This document shows positions 5,688 to 13,891 of a stretch of 15,764 nt of DNA, piece by piece; position 1 is the stretch's first letter; each line of letters opens with the position of its first letter. Source of the stretch: JAOACQ01 sp049968515 (GTDB lineage: Bacteria > Spirochaetota > Brevinematia > Brevinematales > JAOACQ01); NCBI GenBank assembly GCA_049968515.1, contig JBMFQR010000038.1, forward strand, positions 1 through 15,764, given 5' to 3'. Both the position numbers and the translations under genes were made by a program. Below the pieces are notes generated by a model that searched no databases, was not told the origin of the DNA, and saw nothing but the letters and a program-made list of their open reading frames with translations.

Positions 5688-7874
5688 ATGCCAGAAGTAA
5701 AATTTAAAGTTGAGGGAATGCATTGCTCAAGCTGCACCCTTAATGTCAAAAAATCCCTCGAGAAGATAGATGGAGTTAAATTCGCCAGTGTTGACCTTGC
5801 AACAAAAAGTGCAGTCGTGGAGTGCACAAAGGAAATTTCTTTTGAAGAGTTTTATGAGGCTGTTAAAAAGTCAGGATATGAACTTATTAAAGAAGAAGAA
5901 ACTGAAAAGGAGCTTTTATTTTTGAAAAAAGAAAAGTTGAGGCTTATACTTTCATGGGTTTTTACCATTCCGCTTGCTTTAAAGATGATTCTTTCAATGA
6001 TATTTCATCTAACTATAATGCCAGAAATGATCGGAATGTATTTTGATGTTTTAATAAGCGGAATTGTGATTTTTGTAATTGGCTTTCCGATAATCAAGTC
6101 GACATTTCTTGCGATAAAAAATCTTTCATTCAATATGGATTCACTGATTGGCATAGGAACAATAGCTTCATTCTCTACGGGTGTGTTAAAACTTTTAGGC
6201 ATAAATATTGAAGACTTTTCGGTTGTTGGTGCTATGATTATGTCAATCAATTACATCGGCAATTACTTAAAGGACTTATCGACCGGGAAAGCCAGTGAAG
6301 CAATAAAGAAGCTTATCCAGCTCGGTGCAAAAGAGGCTCATCTTTTAACTCCTGAAGGGATTATTGATGTGCCGGTTAACAAGCTTATGCCGGGAGATGT
6401 TGTGCTTGTGAAGGAAGGGGAGAAAATTCCATCTGACGGCGTAATTGTGGAAGGTTTTACCACAATTGACGAATCAATGGTGAGTGGAGAATCAATGCCG
6501 GTGGATAAAAAAGAAGGAGATAAGGTCATAGGTGCTACAATAAATCAGACAGGCTTTATAAAGGTCAGAATAGAAAAGGTTGGTAAGGATACGTTTCTCT
6601 CACAGGTTATAAAAATGGTGGAAGAGGCACAGAGAAGCAAAGTGCCAATTCAACAGCTTGCAGATAAAATTACCGGTGTGTTTGTCCCACTTATCTTATT
6701 ACTTTCAGTTTTAACATTTCTTCTTTGGTATTTTTTGCCAGACTTAATGAGAAGTATTCAAGCCTTTTTCCCTTGGATGGTCTCAGAAACCGATAAATTA
6801 TCAATGGCTTTGTTTTCAGCTATTGCCACTCTTGTTATAGCATGCCCATGTGCACTCGGACTTGCCACACCAACTGCACTTATGGTTGGAATGGGTAAGG
6901 CAGCTATAAGTGGGATACTCATTAGAAATGGTGAAGCTATCCAGAGGATGAAGGATATAACTACCGTGGTGTTTGACAAGACTGGTACAATCACAAAGGT
7001 TAAGCCATCTGTAAGTGAGTTTATTGCTGAAGATAAGACTTTGCTTTTTAACATAGCCTATGCTATAGAAAATCTATCAAATCACCCTCTGGCAAGGGCA
7101 ATAACAGCCTTTGTAAATGATAAGATAACTGAATCTCTTAAAGTTGAAGATTTTAGCGTGGTCGCTGGAAAAGGCTTGAAAGGAAAAATTCAGGGTAAAG
7201 TTATTCTTAGTGGCAATATAAAATTTCTTAAAGAAGAAGGAATTAATGTTGATGAAAATGAGCTTGAAAAGCTTTTTTTACAGGGCAAGACTCTTGTAGG
7301 CTTTGCTCTGGATGGAAATTTTATCGGGGCATTTGCAATTTCTGATGAGGTAAAAGAGGATTCTAAGGAAGCTATTAAGTTACTCCATTCTCTTGGATTA
7401 AAGACAGCTATGCTTACAGGGGATAACAATCTTTCAGCAGAATATATTGCTAAAACGACTGGGATTGACACATACTTTGCAGAGCTACTCCCTCACCACA
7501 AGATTGAAAAGATAAAAGCCCTTCAATCGGATAATGTGGTTGCTTTTGTGGGTGATGGCATAAATGATGCACCAGCCTTAAAGCAGGCTGATATTGGCAT
7601 TGCAATAGGAAGCGGGACAGACATAGCCATTGAGTCAGCTGATATAACTCTTGTAAGTGGAAGCCTTACAGGGGTGTATAAAGCCTTTATAATCTCGAGA
7701 AAGACATTTGACAAAATCAAAGAGAATCTCTTCTGGGCTTTTTTCTACAATGTTATTGCCATCCCGCTTGCGATGATGGGGGTTTTACATCCACTCATTG
7801 CCGAAATTGCAATGGCATTAAGTTCTATAAATGTTGTGTTCAATTCTCTAAGGCTTGGAAGAGTGAAGGTGTGA
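5688..7874 (+). CDS. copA: Cu(I)-exporting P1B-type ATPase
   Basis: 728 residues, close to family length. One N-terminal HMA domain (1-68) with GMHCSSC (C13, C16). About eight membrane helices. The actuator has VSGESMP (267-268 GE), the ion site is C386-P387-C388, and the phosphorylated aspartate is D430 in FDKTGT. The nucleotide domain has the HP motif H466-P467 and the hinge is GDGINDAP (from 622). TM7 YNVIAIPLA and TM8 MALSS carry the Tyr-Asn and Met-x-x-Ser-Ser ligands of the Cu(I) group P1B-1, so copper (or silver) export is a firm call. GAGGAG precedes ATG 5688. Last gene of the copper operon, fed by the HMA chaperone upstream. Confidence 0.97.
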   Translation: MPEVKFKVEGMHCSSCTLNVKKSLEKIDGVKFASVDLATKSAVVECTKEISFEEFYEAVKKSGYELIKEEETEKELLFLKKEKLRLILSWVFTIPLALKMILSMIFHLTIMPEMIGMYFDVLISGIVIFVIGFPIIKSTFLAIKNLSFNMDSLIGIGTIASFSTGVLKLLGINIEDFSVVGAMIMSINYIGNYLKDLSTGKASEAIKKLIQLGAKEAHLLTPEGIIDVPVNKLMPGDVVLVKEGEKIPSDGVIVEGFTTIDESMVSGESMPVDKKEGDKVIGATINQTGFIKVRIEKVGKDTFLSQVIKMVEEAQRSKVPIQQLADKITGVFVPLILLLSVLTFLLWYFLPDLMRSIQAFFPWMVSETDKLSMALFSAIATLVIACPCALGLATPTALMVGMGKAAISGILIRNGEAIQRMKDITTVVFDKTGTITKVKPSVSEFIAEDKTLLFNIAYAIENLSNHPLARAITAFVNDKITESLKVEDFSVVAGKGLKGKIQGKVILSGNIKFLKEEGINVDENELEKLFLQGKTLVGFALDGNFIGAFAISDEVKEDSKEAIKLLHSLGLKTAMLTGDNNLSAEYIAKTTGIDTYFAELLPHHKIEKIKALQSDNVVAFVGDGINDAPALKQADIGIAIGSGTDIAIESADITLVSGSLTGVYKAFIISRKTFDKIKENLFWAFFYNVIAIPLAMMGVLHPLIAEIAMALSSINVVFNSLRLGRVKV

Positions 7875-7935
7875 ATATTATTAATTTTCCCAACTTTAAC
7901 AGTTATAAAGATATAATTTATTATAATGTAATAAG

Positions 7936-9153
7936 TTAAGTTTTTAGATTGTTTTTCCTTCTTGTTGATATGTCAAACCATACAGCAAGAAGAAGAATTA
8001 GACCTTTTATAATATACTGAAAGGTAATGTCAAGGTTCATCAGGCTCATGCCGTTGTCAAGGCTTGTTAACACAAGTGCTCCAATAAGGGCACCTAAAAT
8101 TGTTCCCTCTCCCCCCATAAGGCTTGTACCACCAATTACTGTAGAACCTATTGCATCAAATTCGGCATTTATTCCGGCTGATGTAGTGGCAGCATTCAGT
8201 CTTGATGTATAGACAATACCGGCTATTGCAGTCATAAGTCCCATCAGTCCAAAGAGAAGAAGTGTCTTTGCTCTGATGTTTATGCCGGATAATTTTGCTG
8301 CTTCTAAATTGCTGCCTATGGCATAAAGATGTTTACCAAATGTTGTGTTGTTCGAGATAAAAGAAAAGATTAATGCGAGAAACAAAACAAGAATTATGCT
8401 GTATGGAATTCCCATATAGAAAATCATTGTAAGGAATATTAATATTATTCCGGCGGATATAAGAATGTTTTTCAAAATATAGAATCTGAAAGGAAGAACA
8501 TTAAATCTGTATTTTATTCTATCCTTCCTTTTTCGCAGGTCTACTATCCAGAATAGAAAGACAAAACACAGAGTAGTATAAAGGCTAATGTCGTGAAAAG
8601 GTAGTTTGGGATTTAGCCTCATTAAGTATCCCTGTCCAATGGCACGGAAGATTTCTGCACTTGCTTTTGGAGCCATTTCGAGGCCTAAGGTCTGTCCCCC
8701 AGTAATGCCGATTATTGCACCCCTGAAGGCAAGCATGCTTGCAAGCGAGACTATAAAGGCCGGTACACCCTTGTATGCTACCCAGTATCCATGCCAGAGA
8801 CCTATCAACACTCCGGTTATGAGTGTAAGAATGATGGCAGGTAATACTGGCATATTAAACCTTATCATCAGTATTGCAGCCACTGCTCCACAGAAGCCGA
8901 GAACTGAGCCAACAGATAGATCAATATGTCCTGCAATAATAACGAACGTCATTCCGATGGCAAGTATTGCCACAGGGGTACTCTGGACAAAGAGGTTTGA
9001 CAGGTTTCTTGGAGTAAGAAAGACGAATTCTGTAAGAAAAGAAAAGATTATCCATATTGCCACAAGAGCAATGATCATCGCATACTGTCTTATATTTAAT
9101 TTAAGGAAGCTTAGAATTTTTCTGACATAACTTTTTTTATTTTCTAAAGGCAT
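7936..9153 (-). CDS. Sugar ABC transporter permease (XylH/GguB type)
   Basis: 405 residues, like XylH and the multiple-sugar permease GguB, and longer than RbsC (about 320). Family blocks: LFVQSTPVAILAIGMTFVIIAGHIDLSVGS (54-83), WHGYWVAYKGVPAFIVSLASMLAFRG (120-145), and the ATPase-contact loop IGSNLEAAKLSGI (279-291), then GEGTILGALIGALVLTSLDNG. The extra charged loop at 206-230 fits the longer XylH/GguB class. It imports a pentose or similar sugar together with an ATPase and a binding protein. Neither partner is in this window: the upstream neighbour is on the other strand and the gene has its own promoter. Substrate cannot be fixed from sequence. Convergent with copA, 61 nt apart. Confidence 0.88.
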   Translation of the reverse strand: MPLENKKSYVRKILSFLKLNIRQYAMIIALVAIWIIFSFLTEFVFLTPRNLSNLFVQSTPVAILAIGMTFVIIAGHIDLSVGSVLGFCGAVAAILMIRFNMPVLPAIILTLITGVLIGLWHGYWVAYKGVPAFIVSLASMLAFRGAIIGITGGQTLGLEMAPKASAEIFRAIGQGYLMRLNPKLPFHDISLYTTLCFVFLFWIVDLRKRKDRIKYRFNVLPFRFYILKNILISAGIILIFLTMIFYMGIPYSIILVLFLALIFSFISNNTTFGKHLYAIGSNLEAAKLSGINIRAKTLLLFGLMGLMTAIAGIVYTSRLNAATTSAGINAEFDAIGSTVIGGTSLMGGEGTILGALIGALVLTSLDNGMSLMNLDITFQYIIKGLILLLAVWFDISTRRKNNLKT

Positions 9154-9168
9154 TTTTTTTCCACATTT

Positions 9169-9196
9169 ATTATAAAGAAAATCTTAATTTTTTCAA
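9169..9196 (-). promoter_or_regulatory. Promoter of the sugar permease gene
   Basis: On the minus strand TTGAAA (9196-9191) and TATAAT (9174-9169) are separated by 16 bases, about 15 nt before ATG 9153. The leader is very short and its ribosome binding site is weak (GTGGAAA). This supports transcription of the permease alone. Confidence 0.55.
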
Positions 9197-9234
9197 GGTT
9201 TGGATTGGTTGTTTATTAATTATTACTTTTTTCA

Positions 9235-9417
9235 CCAGTAAAATGTGACTTCTTTCACTACTCAACTTTTATGAATTTTTTTAAAATATGTGTGAAAAAA
9301 ATTGCACTGGCTTGATGCTGAGGACTGGTTTTGTGACAATTTTTACAGGCAATTTAACGGAGAGGATGTAGATTTTGTTTGTAGCTATTTTGCCAGTGAA
9401 AATGTGGCTTTTCTTTC
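9235..9417 (+). repeat. Pair of degenerate direct repeats upstream of the lipoprotein gene
   Basis: CCAGTAAAATGTGACTTC, continuing TTTC (9235-9256), recurs at 9393-9417 as CCAGTGAAAATGTGGCTTTT, continuing CTTTC. The match is nearly complete apart from one substitution and three extra bases. The 136 bp between them contain no recognisable gene. They may be remnants of a duplicated regulatory site or of a small mobile element. Confidence 0.5.
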
Positions 9418-9418
9418 G

Positions 9419-9451
9419 GTTACCTTTCTTTTGATGCAAAAAGAAAGTAAC
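9419..9451 (+). repeat. Stem-loop between direct repeat and lipoprotein start
   Basis: GTTACCTTTCTTTT (9419-9432) pairs with AAAAGAAAGTAAC (9439-9451): a 13-bp stem with one bulged C and the loop GATGCA. It ends 30 nt before the lipoprotein ATG and has no following T run, so it is more like a dispersed hairpin repeat or a leader RNA structure than a terminator. Confidence 0.55.
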
Positions 9452-9481
9452 AACCAGCTTTTTTCTAAAATGGAGGATATT

Positions 9482-10672
9482 ATGAAAAGAATGATTTTTA
9501 TTTTGTTATTGCTTTATGGATGTTCTATAACACCACAGAATAAGGAGAGAGAATCAGTGGATTCACCTGAGGTTAAAACTGGTGGGTTGAGTGTCAGAAT
9601 TTACAGTTTGCTTGTGAAAGGCAATCTTTTTTCAAAAGCTTATGTTGAGGTTTCCGGGCCTGATTTTTCACCAATAACTAACTCTCTTACGATTGATTAT
9701 TCTTCAAATCTGATATATGGTTCGGTTGCCGGAATACCATGCGGAAAAAATAGGGTATGCAAAATAGAGATTTTTGATAATGAAAACAATCTTACTGGCT
9801 ATGGTGTGACATCCAACATAACAATTCTTTCCTCTAAAATATCACCTGTTACTGTTTTGATTTTTTTAACTGCTTCTGGTTATGCAAGTGTTAATTTTAA
9901 CATAACTATTGATAATTTTGCCATTACGCCAGATACTCTTGTGAAGCTTATCTTTCTGGATATTACAAATAAGATTGTACCTGCAAATTCAAATTTCACT
10001 GCTTTATTCACAAATGTTTCCCTTGTTGAAAATGCCTCATTGAGGCTTATTCTTAATGAGGGAGGGATGGAAATTTATAACGGGATAGTGCTGTCAAATC
10101 TTTCCATAACAAAGTCTTCAAATTATACATTTAGTGCCCTGGTTGAGATTCGAGGCGGTGGATGTGAACTTGAGGGGATAATAACAAATGGAGATATTAC
10201 TTCACTCTATCTTGTTGACAATTTCGAGTGTGGACTTTTCTGGTCCGCCACGAATGGCTTTGAGATTTTCTATGATAGTGAAAGGAAAAGAAGTGGCTTA
10301 TATTCCCTGAAGTTTAGCGGAATTCTTTCAAATAATTATGGAATTTTTGCTTCACCTTCTCTTTTTGATAAAGATTATGGAAATTATATTTCTTTCTGGA
10401 TTAATGGGAAGGGTGATAATAAAAGCATTGTGTTGAGAGCCGGAACAAATAGTTGTTACTGGAATATTAGTTGGGACAGAATTACAAACGGAGAGGTGAT
10501 TTATCCATCGAAGTCAGCAAGTTATGGAAGTGGCTTTGATACTCATAATGGCTGGTATGAGGTTAAGCTTTATGTTTCAACAAACATTGTGCCGGATGAA
10601 TTTAGTGTTGAGTTTAAGGGGGGAAGTGGTGGTGATTATGAATTCTGGATTGACGACGTATATATGTATTGA
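9482..10672 (+). CDS. Lipoprotein with beta-sandwich (carbohydrate-binding-like) C-terminus
   Basis: 396 residues from ATG 9482, chosen because TGGAGG lies seven bases upstream and the protein then starts with a lipoprotein signal, MKRMIFILLLLYGCS (lipobox L-Y-G-C14). The frame is open back to 9302, but that part covers repeats. After a short linker, residues about 30-240 are beta-rich (GGLSVRIYSLLVKGNLFSKA..., ITIDNFAITPDTL), like stacked immunoglobulin-type sandwich domains. Residues about 245-396 (VDNFECGLFWSATNGFEIFYD ... GDYEFWIDDVYMY) look like a jelly-roll carbohydrate-binding module ending in the typical F-W-I-D-D-V strand. No catalytic site seen. A surface or periplasmic binding role, perhaps for polysaccharide, is inference. 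The sugar permease next door is divergent, so a link is only suggestive. Confidence 0.75.
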   Translation: MKRMIFILLLLYGCSITPQNKERESVDSPEVKTGGLSVRIYSLLVKGNLFSKAYVEVSGPDFSPITNSLTIDYSSNLIYGSVAGIPCGKNRVCKIEIFDNENNLTGYGVTSNITILSSKISPVTVLIFLTASGYASVNFNITIDNFAITPDTLVKLIFLDITNKIVPANSNFTALFTNVSLVENASLRLILNEGGMEIYNGIVLSNLSITKSSNYTFSALVEIRGGGCELEGIITNGDITSLYLVDNFECGLFWSATNGFEIFYDSERKRSGLYSLKFSGILSNNYGIFASPSLFDKDYGNYISFWINGKGDNKSIVLRAGTNSCYWNISWDRITNGEVIYPSKSASYGSGFDTHNGWYEVKLYVSTNIVPDEFSVEFKGGSGGDYEFWIDDVYMY

Positions 10673-10677
10673 AAGTG

Positions 10678-10812
10678 ATAAAAGGGGCTGTCCAAAAAGA
10701 CAAACTTCTCCAGTGTCATTTTGAATGAAATGAATAAGATCTTACCATTACATATTCTTCGCTTCGTTCAAAATGACCGTTTTACTACTTTTTGGACAGC
10801 CCATTCTTTTAT
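10678..10812. mobile_element. MITE-like element with 15-bp terminal inverted repeats
   Basis: GGGCTGTCCAAAAAG (10685-10699) and its exact complement CTTTTTGGACAGCCC (10788-10802) bound about 119 bp. Inside, GTCATTTTGAA (10715-10725) and its exact complement (10767-10777) form a second inverted repeat. Outside, ATAAAAG (10678-10684) and CTTTTAT (10806-10812) also pair. There is no room for a transposase. The ends look like those of insertion sequences that begin GGG-CTGT, and the inner word is like the GTCATTCTGA-type dispersed repeats common in bacteria (recalled). No clear target duplication. Lying between two convergent genes, its long stem would also work as a two-way terminator. Confidence 0.7.
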
Positions 10813-10818
10813 AACAGC

Positions 10819-13800
10819 TTACTTATAAACCTCAAAAACCTCATCTAACTGTAATCTTCCGTTAATGTTTCTTCCTTTGAACAGATAGATGTTGCCGGTT
10901 TTTAGGATCTCATAGTAGAGAGATAATGCGGTGCTATCCATAAATGTATTGACACTCGATGTTTCATCTACGAGGCTTAGAACAGCTATCTTTTTAGAGG
11001 TTGGGTGTTCATAAATCCTTATTTTTTCAACAAGTGCTAAAACAATGAAGTATCTCTTAAACTCAAGGCTTTCAAGACTATCCAGTTGAAGATTTTTCAA
11101 TTTATCTTTCACCCTTTCTATCGGGTGAGCAAAGAGATGTAAATCAGTTGCCTTATAACTCATTTTCATTTTGTCATCTTCACTTTCATTCACAGAAGGG
11201 TATCTGGCCAGAAGGTTGCTTATATCCAGTTCTTCTTCTATTGGGAAAAGTTCATTTATGCCCTTTGAAATCTCACTTATAATATCAGAAATATCTTTTA
11301 AGATTTCTGCACCTACTTTTATTAAAGACATACGGCTTATCCCCATAAAATCAAAACAACCTGAGAGGATTAAAAATTCGAGGCTTCTTGAGGAAAGGCC
11401 ATATTTTTTTACTCTTTTGCAAAAGTCTATGATGTCATTATATAGACCATTTTCTTTCCTTTCAAAAACAATGTTTCTTGCAAGGTTGTAACCTACAAAC
11501 TTTACAAGGATAAGTCCCGGTCTTATTGAATTTTCTTCCTCTTTTTTGAAGAATATCTCACATTTGTTTATGTTAAACTCTTTGATTTTGTAGCCTTTTT
11601 CCCTTATTTCAAACAAGTATCTATCTAATTTTGAGTGAAATCCTATATAGTTATTCAAAAGGGAAATAAAAAAATCGAGGGGGTAGTTTGCTTTAAGATA
11701 TGCTGAAAGATATGCATTATAAGCGTACGAAATAGAATGTGCCTTGTTGAATGAATAACTTCCAAAATCAACGATTATTCCAAAGAGATGATTTGCTTCA
11801 TCGGGAGGGATTTTATTTTTAGTACAACCACTTATAAAATCATTTTTTAGTGAAATGATTTTGTCTATTTCTTTTTCTGATAGAGCCTTTCTAAATCTAT
11901 CAGTAAGTTCCCAGCTAAAACCTGCAATGTTATGAACTAAAGAGAGAATCTGTTCCTGATATATAAATATTCCTTTTGTTTCAGCAAGAATTTTTTTAAT
12001 ATTTCCCCGAAATCCCTTTTCATTTTCATTTTGTTTTCTTTTGCAGTATTCTTCTGTCATACCTGAGCGGAGGGGACCTGGTCTGTAAAGAGCAAGGACA
12101 TTTGATAGCTCCTCGAGGGAATGGGGTTTGACTTTTTTTAATAATTCTCTCATTCCAGTGCTTTCAAGTTGAAAGACGCCTATTGTATCTCCCGACGAGA
12201 GTAATTCAAAGGTTTTTTTATCTGTGAGAGGAACTTTAGTGACTTTTGTCCTTTTAATTGTTTCGTTTATAATTGTTATAAATCTCAAACCGAGAATGTC
12301 AAGCTTTATAAAACCAGTGGATTCAATATCTTCTTTTGTTATCTGGGCTACTGGATTGCCATTGTCTGCAATTTCAAGACTTGCATAATTTGTGATTTCA
12401 TCAGGAGTGATAATTATTCCGCCAGAATGTACGGATGAATGCTGTGACAAAGCCTCTATTTTGATGAGAATATCAAGAAACTCTCTTATCTCTCTGTTTT
12501 CTGAATAGGCTTTCATCAATTTTGTTTCATTCTTAAGGGTGGTGTAAATTGAAGAATTTCTTTTATAGAAAAATTTCTTGATGAGTTTTACCTTTTCTTT
12601 TTTCAGTTTATAAAATTTTGAAATTTCATTTATCAATGAATTTGGCAATAGCCTTTTTGTTGTCGCAATGTGAGCCACCCTGCCTTTATATTTCTCAAAT
12701 AAGTATTTGAATAATATCTGGCGTTTTTTCCAGCAGACATCAATATCTATATCCGGTATTTCTGTTCTTGCTGGGTTTAAAAATCTTTCAAAAAGAAGAT
12801 TGTATTTTATGGGGTCTATTTTATTCACATCGAGAAGGAAGAGAATGAGGCTTGATGCAGATGAACCTCTACCAGGTCCGGAGGGGATGTTCCTCTTTTT
12901 TAAAAAGTTAGCAATTTCCTGGGCAAAAAGAAAGAAATCTTCAAGACCTTTTTCCTCTATAAGAGAGAGTTCCTTTTCAAGTCTTTCCCTGTAAATTTTT
13001 TCATTCTTTATGTTTTTTTCTGCCATGAAGGCCTCTAATTTTTCTTGGCATATTTCTCTTAAGCTCTTTTCCTTTGCTATTTTGAAAAGCTTAGGTGTTT
13101 TTAAATCGATTGTTGCATTGACTGAAGATATTAATTCATCAAGATTTGAAAGATAATCTGGATGATTTTTAAATATGACTTGAAATTCACTTACTGACCT
13201 GAAGGGATATTCATATTCTAAATCGAGCTTAAAACCTTTTTCATTTTTTGCATGACTTTTTTCCCTGAAAGCATTTAAAAAATCGAAAGCGCTTTTATCA
13301 TCTTTCTCATATCTTGTTTCGCATGTGGGTATTGCCTTGAGTTCAAAATTTTCTATAATGCTTATAATCTCTTTTATCAGAGGAACTTTTTTCACTCCGG
13401 TAAAGTTGACCTCTACATAGAAATCATCCTTGAAAATGCTTCTATATCTATCTATGATTTTTCTTAATGTTTCAAAATTATCTCTGTAGTGGATTATTTC
13501 CTTTTCAATGAGAATTATTAGTCCGTCGTTATACTCACCGAGCAGAGGAAAGTCTAAGGCATATCTTTTTGTCTCTGAAAAGTTTTTATGTGAGATTGAG
13601 TTAAGCTGAAAGATATTTTTTAGCCCTCTATTATTTTTTGCAAATAATAAAACTGGAAAGATGTGCTTTTCTAAAGTTTTTATGAAAAGCTCAATTCCAT
13701 AGATGGGTTTCAGATTTTCCATTTCACAGTATTTTGAAAGTCTGAAATAGCCAAAAGTGGAAAGAAGGTCTGAAATAGCAACAGCATTATATCCGTTATA

Positions 13801-13887
13801 TGCAGACAAACCGACAATTCTTTCGACTGTTAGAGTTGAACCGAGAAACGTAAATTCACTATGAGTATGGAGATTTGTTATATGCAT
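10819..13887 (-). CDS. dnaE: DNA polymerase III alpha-type polymerase (DnaE family, shorter DnaE2/ImuC-like form)
   Basis: 1022 residues, shorter than replicative DnaE (about 1160) and near the DnaE2/ImuC class. PHP domain 1-215; palm with PSGPGRGSSAS and the catalytic PDIDID (D379, D381) plus D530 in KLDILGL, whose 149-residue gap is near the 152 of E. coli D403-D555; then GVFQLES, VLALYRPGPLRSG, YQEQ and FGSYSFNKAHS; tandem HhH region (about 780-850); OB-fold (about 920-1022). NELFP (about 892) sits where the clamp-binding motif is expected. All polymerase aspartates are kept, so it should synthesise DNA. PHP ligands are partly lost: H7 and H9 remain, but TDHG is SDLL (40-41), NDVH is CETR (189-192) and AHD is AFD. 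ATG 13887 is 4 nt after the LPP20-like gene, with a weak ribosome site. imuA and imuB are not in this window. Confidence 0.92.
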   Translation of the reverse strand: MHITNLHTHSEFTFLGSTLTVERIVGLSAYNGYNAVAISDLLSTFGYFRLSKYCEMENLKPIYGIELFIKTLEKHIFPVLLFAKNNRGLKNIFQLNSISHKNFSETKRYALDFPLLGEYNDGLIILIEKEIIHYRDNFETLRKIIDRYRSIFKDDFYVEVNFTGVKKVPLIKEIISIIENFELKAIPTCETRYEKDDKSAFDFLNAFREKSHAKNEKGFKLDLEYEYPFRSVSEFQVIFKNHPDYLSNLDELISSVNATIDLKTPKLFKIAKEKSLREICQEKLEAFMAEKNIKNEKIYRERLEKELSLIEEKGLEDFFLFAQEIANFLKKRNIPSGPGRGSSASSLILFLLDVNKIDPIKYNLLFERFLNPARTEIPDIDIDVCWKKRQILFKYLFEKYKGRVAHIATTKRLLPNSLINEISKFYKLKKEKVKLIKKFFYKRNSSIYTTLKNETKLMKAYSENREIREFLDILIKIEALSQHSSVHSGGIIITPDEITNYASLEIADNGNPVAQITKEDIESTGFIKLDILGLRFITIINETIKRTKVTKVPLTDKKTFELLSSGDTIGVFQLESTGMRELLKKVKPHSLEELSNVLALYRPGPLRSGMTEEYCKRKQNENEKGFRGNIKKILAETKGIFIYQEQILSLVHNIAGFSWELTDRFRKALSEKEIDKIISLKNDFISGCTKNKIPPDEANHLFGIIVDFGSYSFNKAHSISYAYNAYLSAYLKANYPLDFFISLLNNYIGFHSKLDRYLFEIREKGYKIKEFNINKCEIFFKKEEENSIRPGLILVKFVGYNLARNIVFERKENGLYNDIIDFCKRVKKYGLSSRSLEFLILSGCFDFMGISRMSLIKVGAEILKDISDIISEISKGINELFPIEEELDISNLLARYPSVNESEDDKMKMSYKATDLHLFAHPIERVKDKLKNLQLDSLESLEFKRYFIVLALVEKIRIYEHPTSKKIAVLSLVDETSSVNTFMDSTALSLYYEILKTGNIYLFKGRNINGRLQLDEVFEVYK

Positions 13888-13891
13888 TGCT

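Noticed and set aside
8606..9130. Plus-strand frame of 174 codons inside the sugar permease
   Set aside because: It is antisense to a clear membrane transporter, and its Pro/Ala/Ile-rich composition is the usual shadow of a hydrophobic gene.
9302..9481. 60-codon N-terminal extension of the lipoprotein frame
   Set aside because: It runs over direct repeats and a hairpin, and would bury the lipoprotein signal sequence; ATG 9482 has a strong ribosome site.
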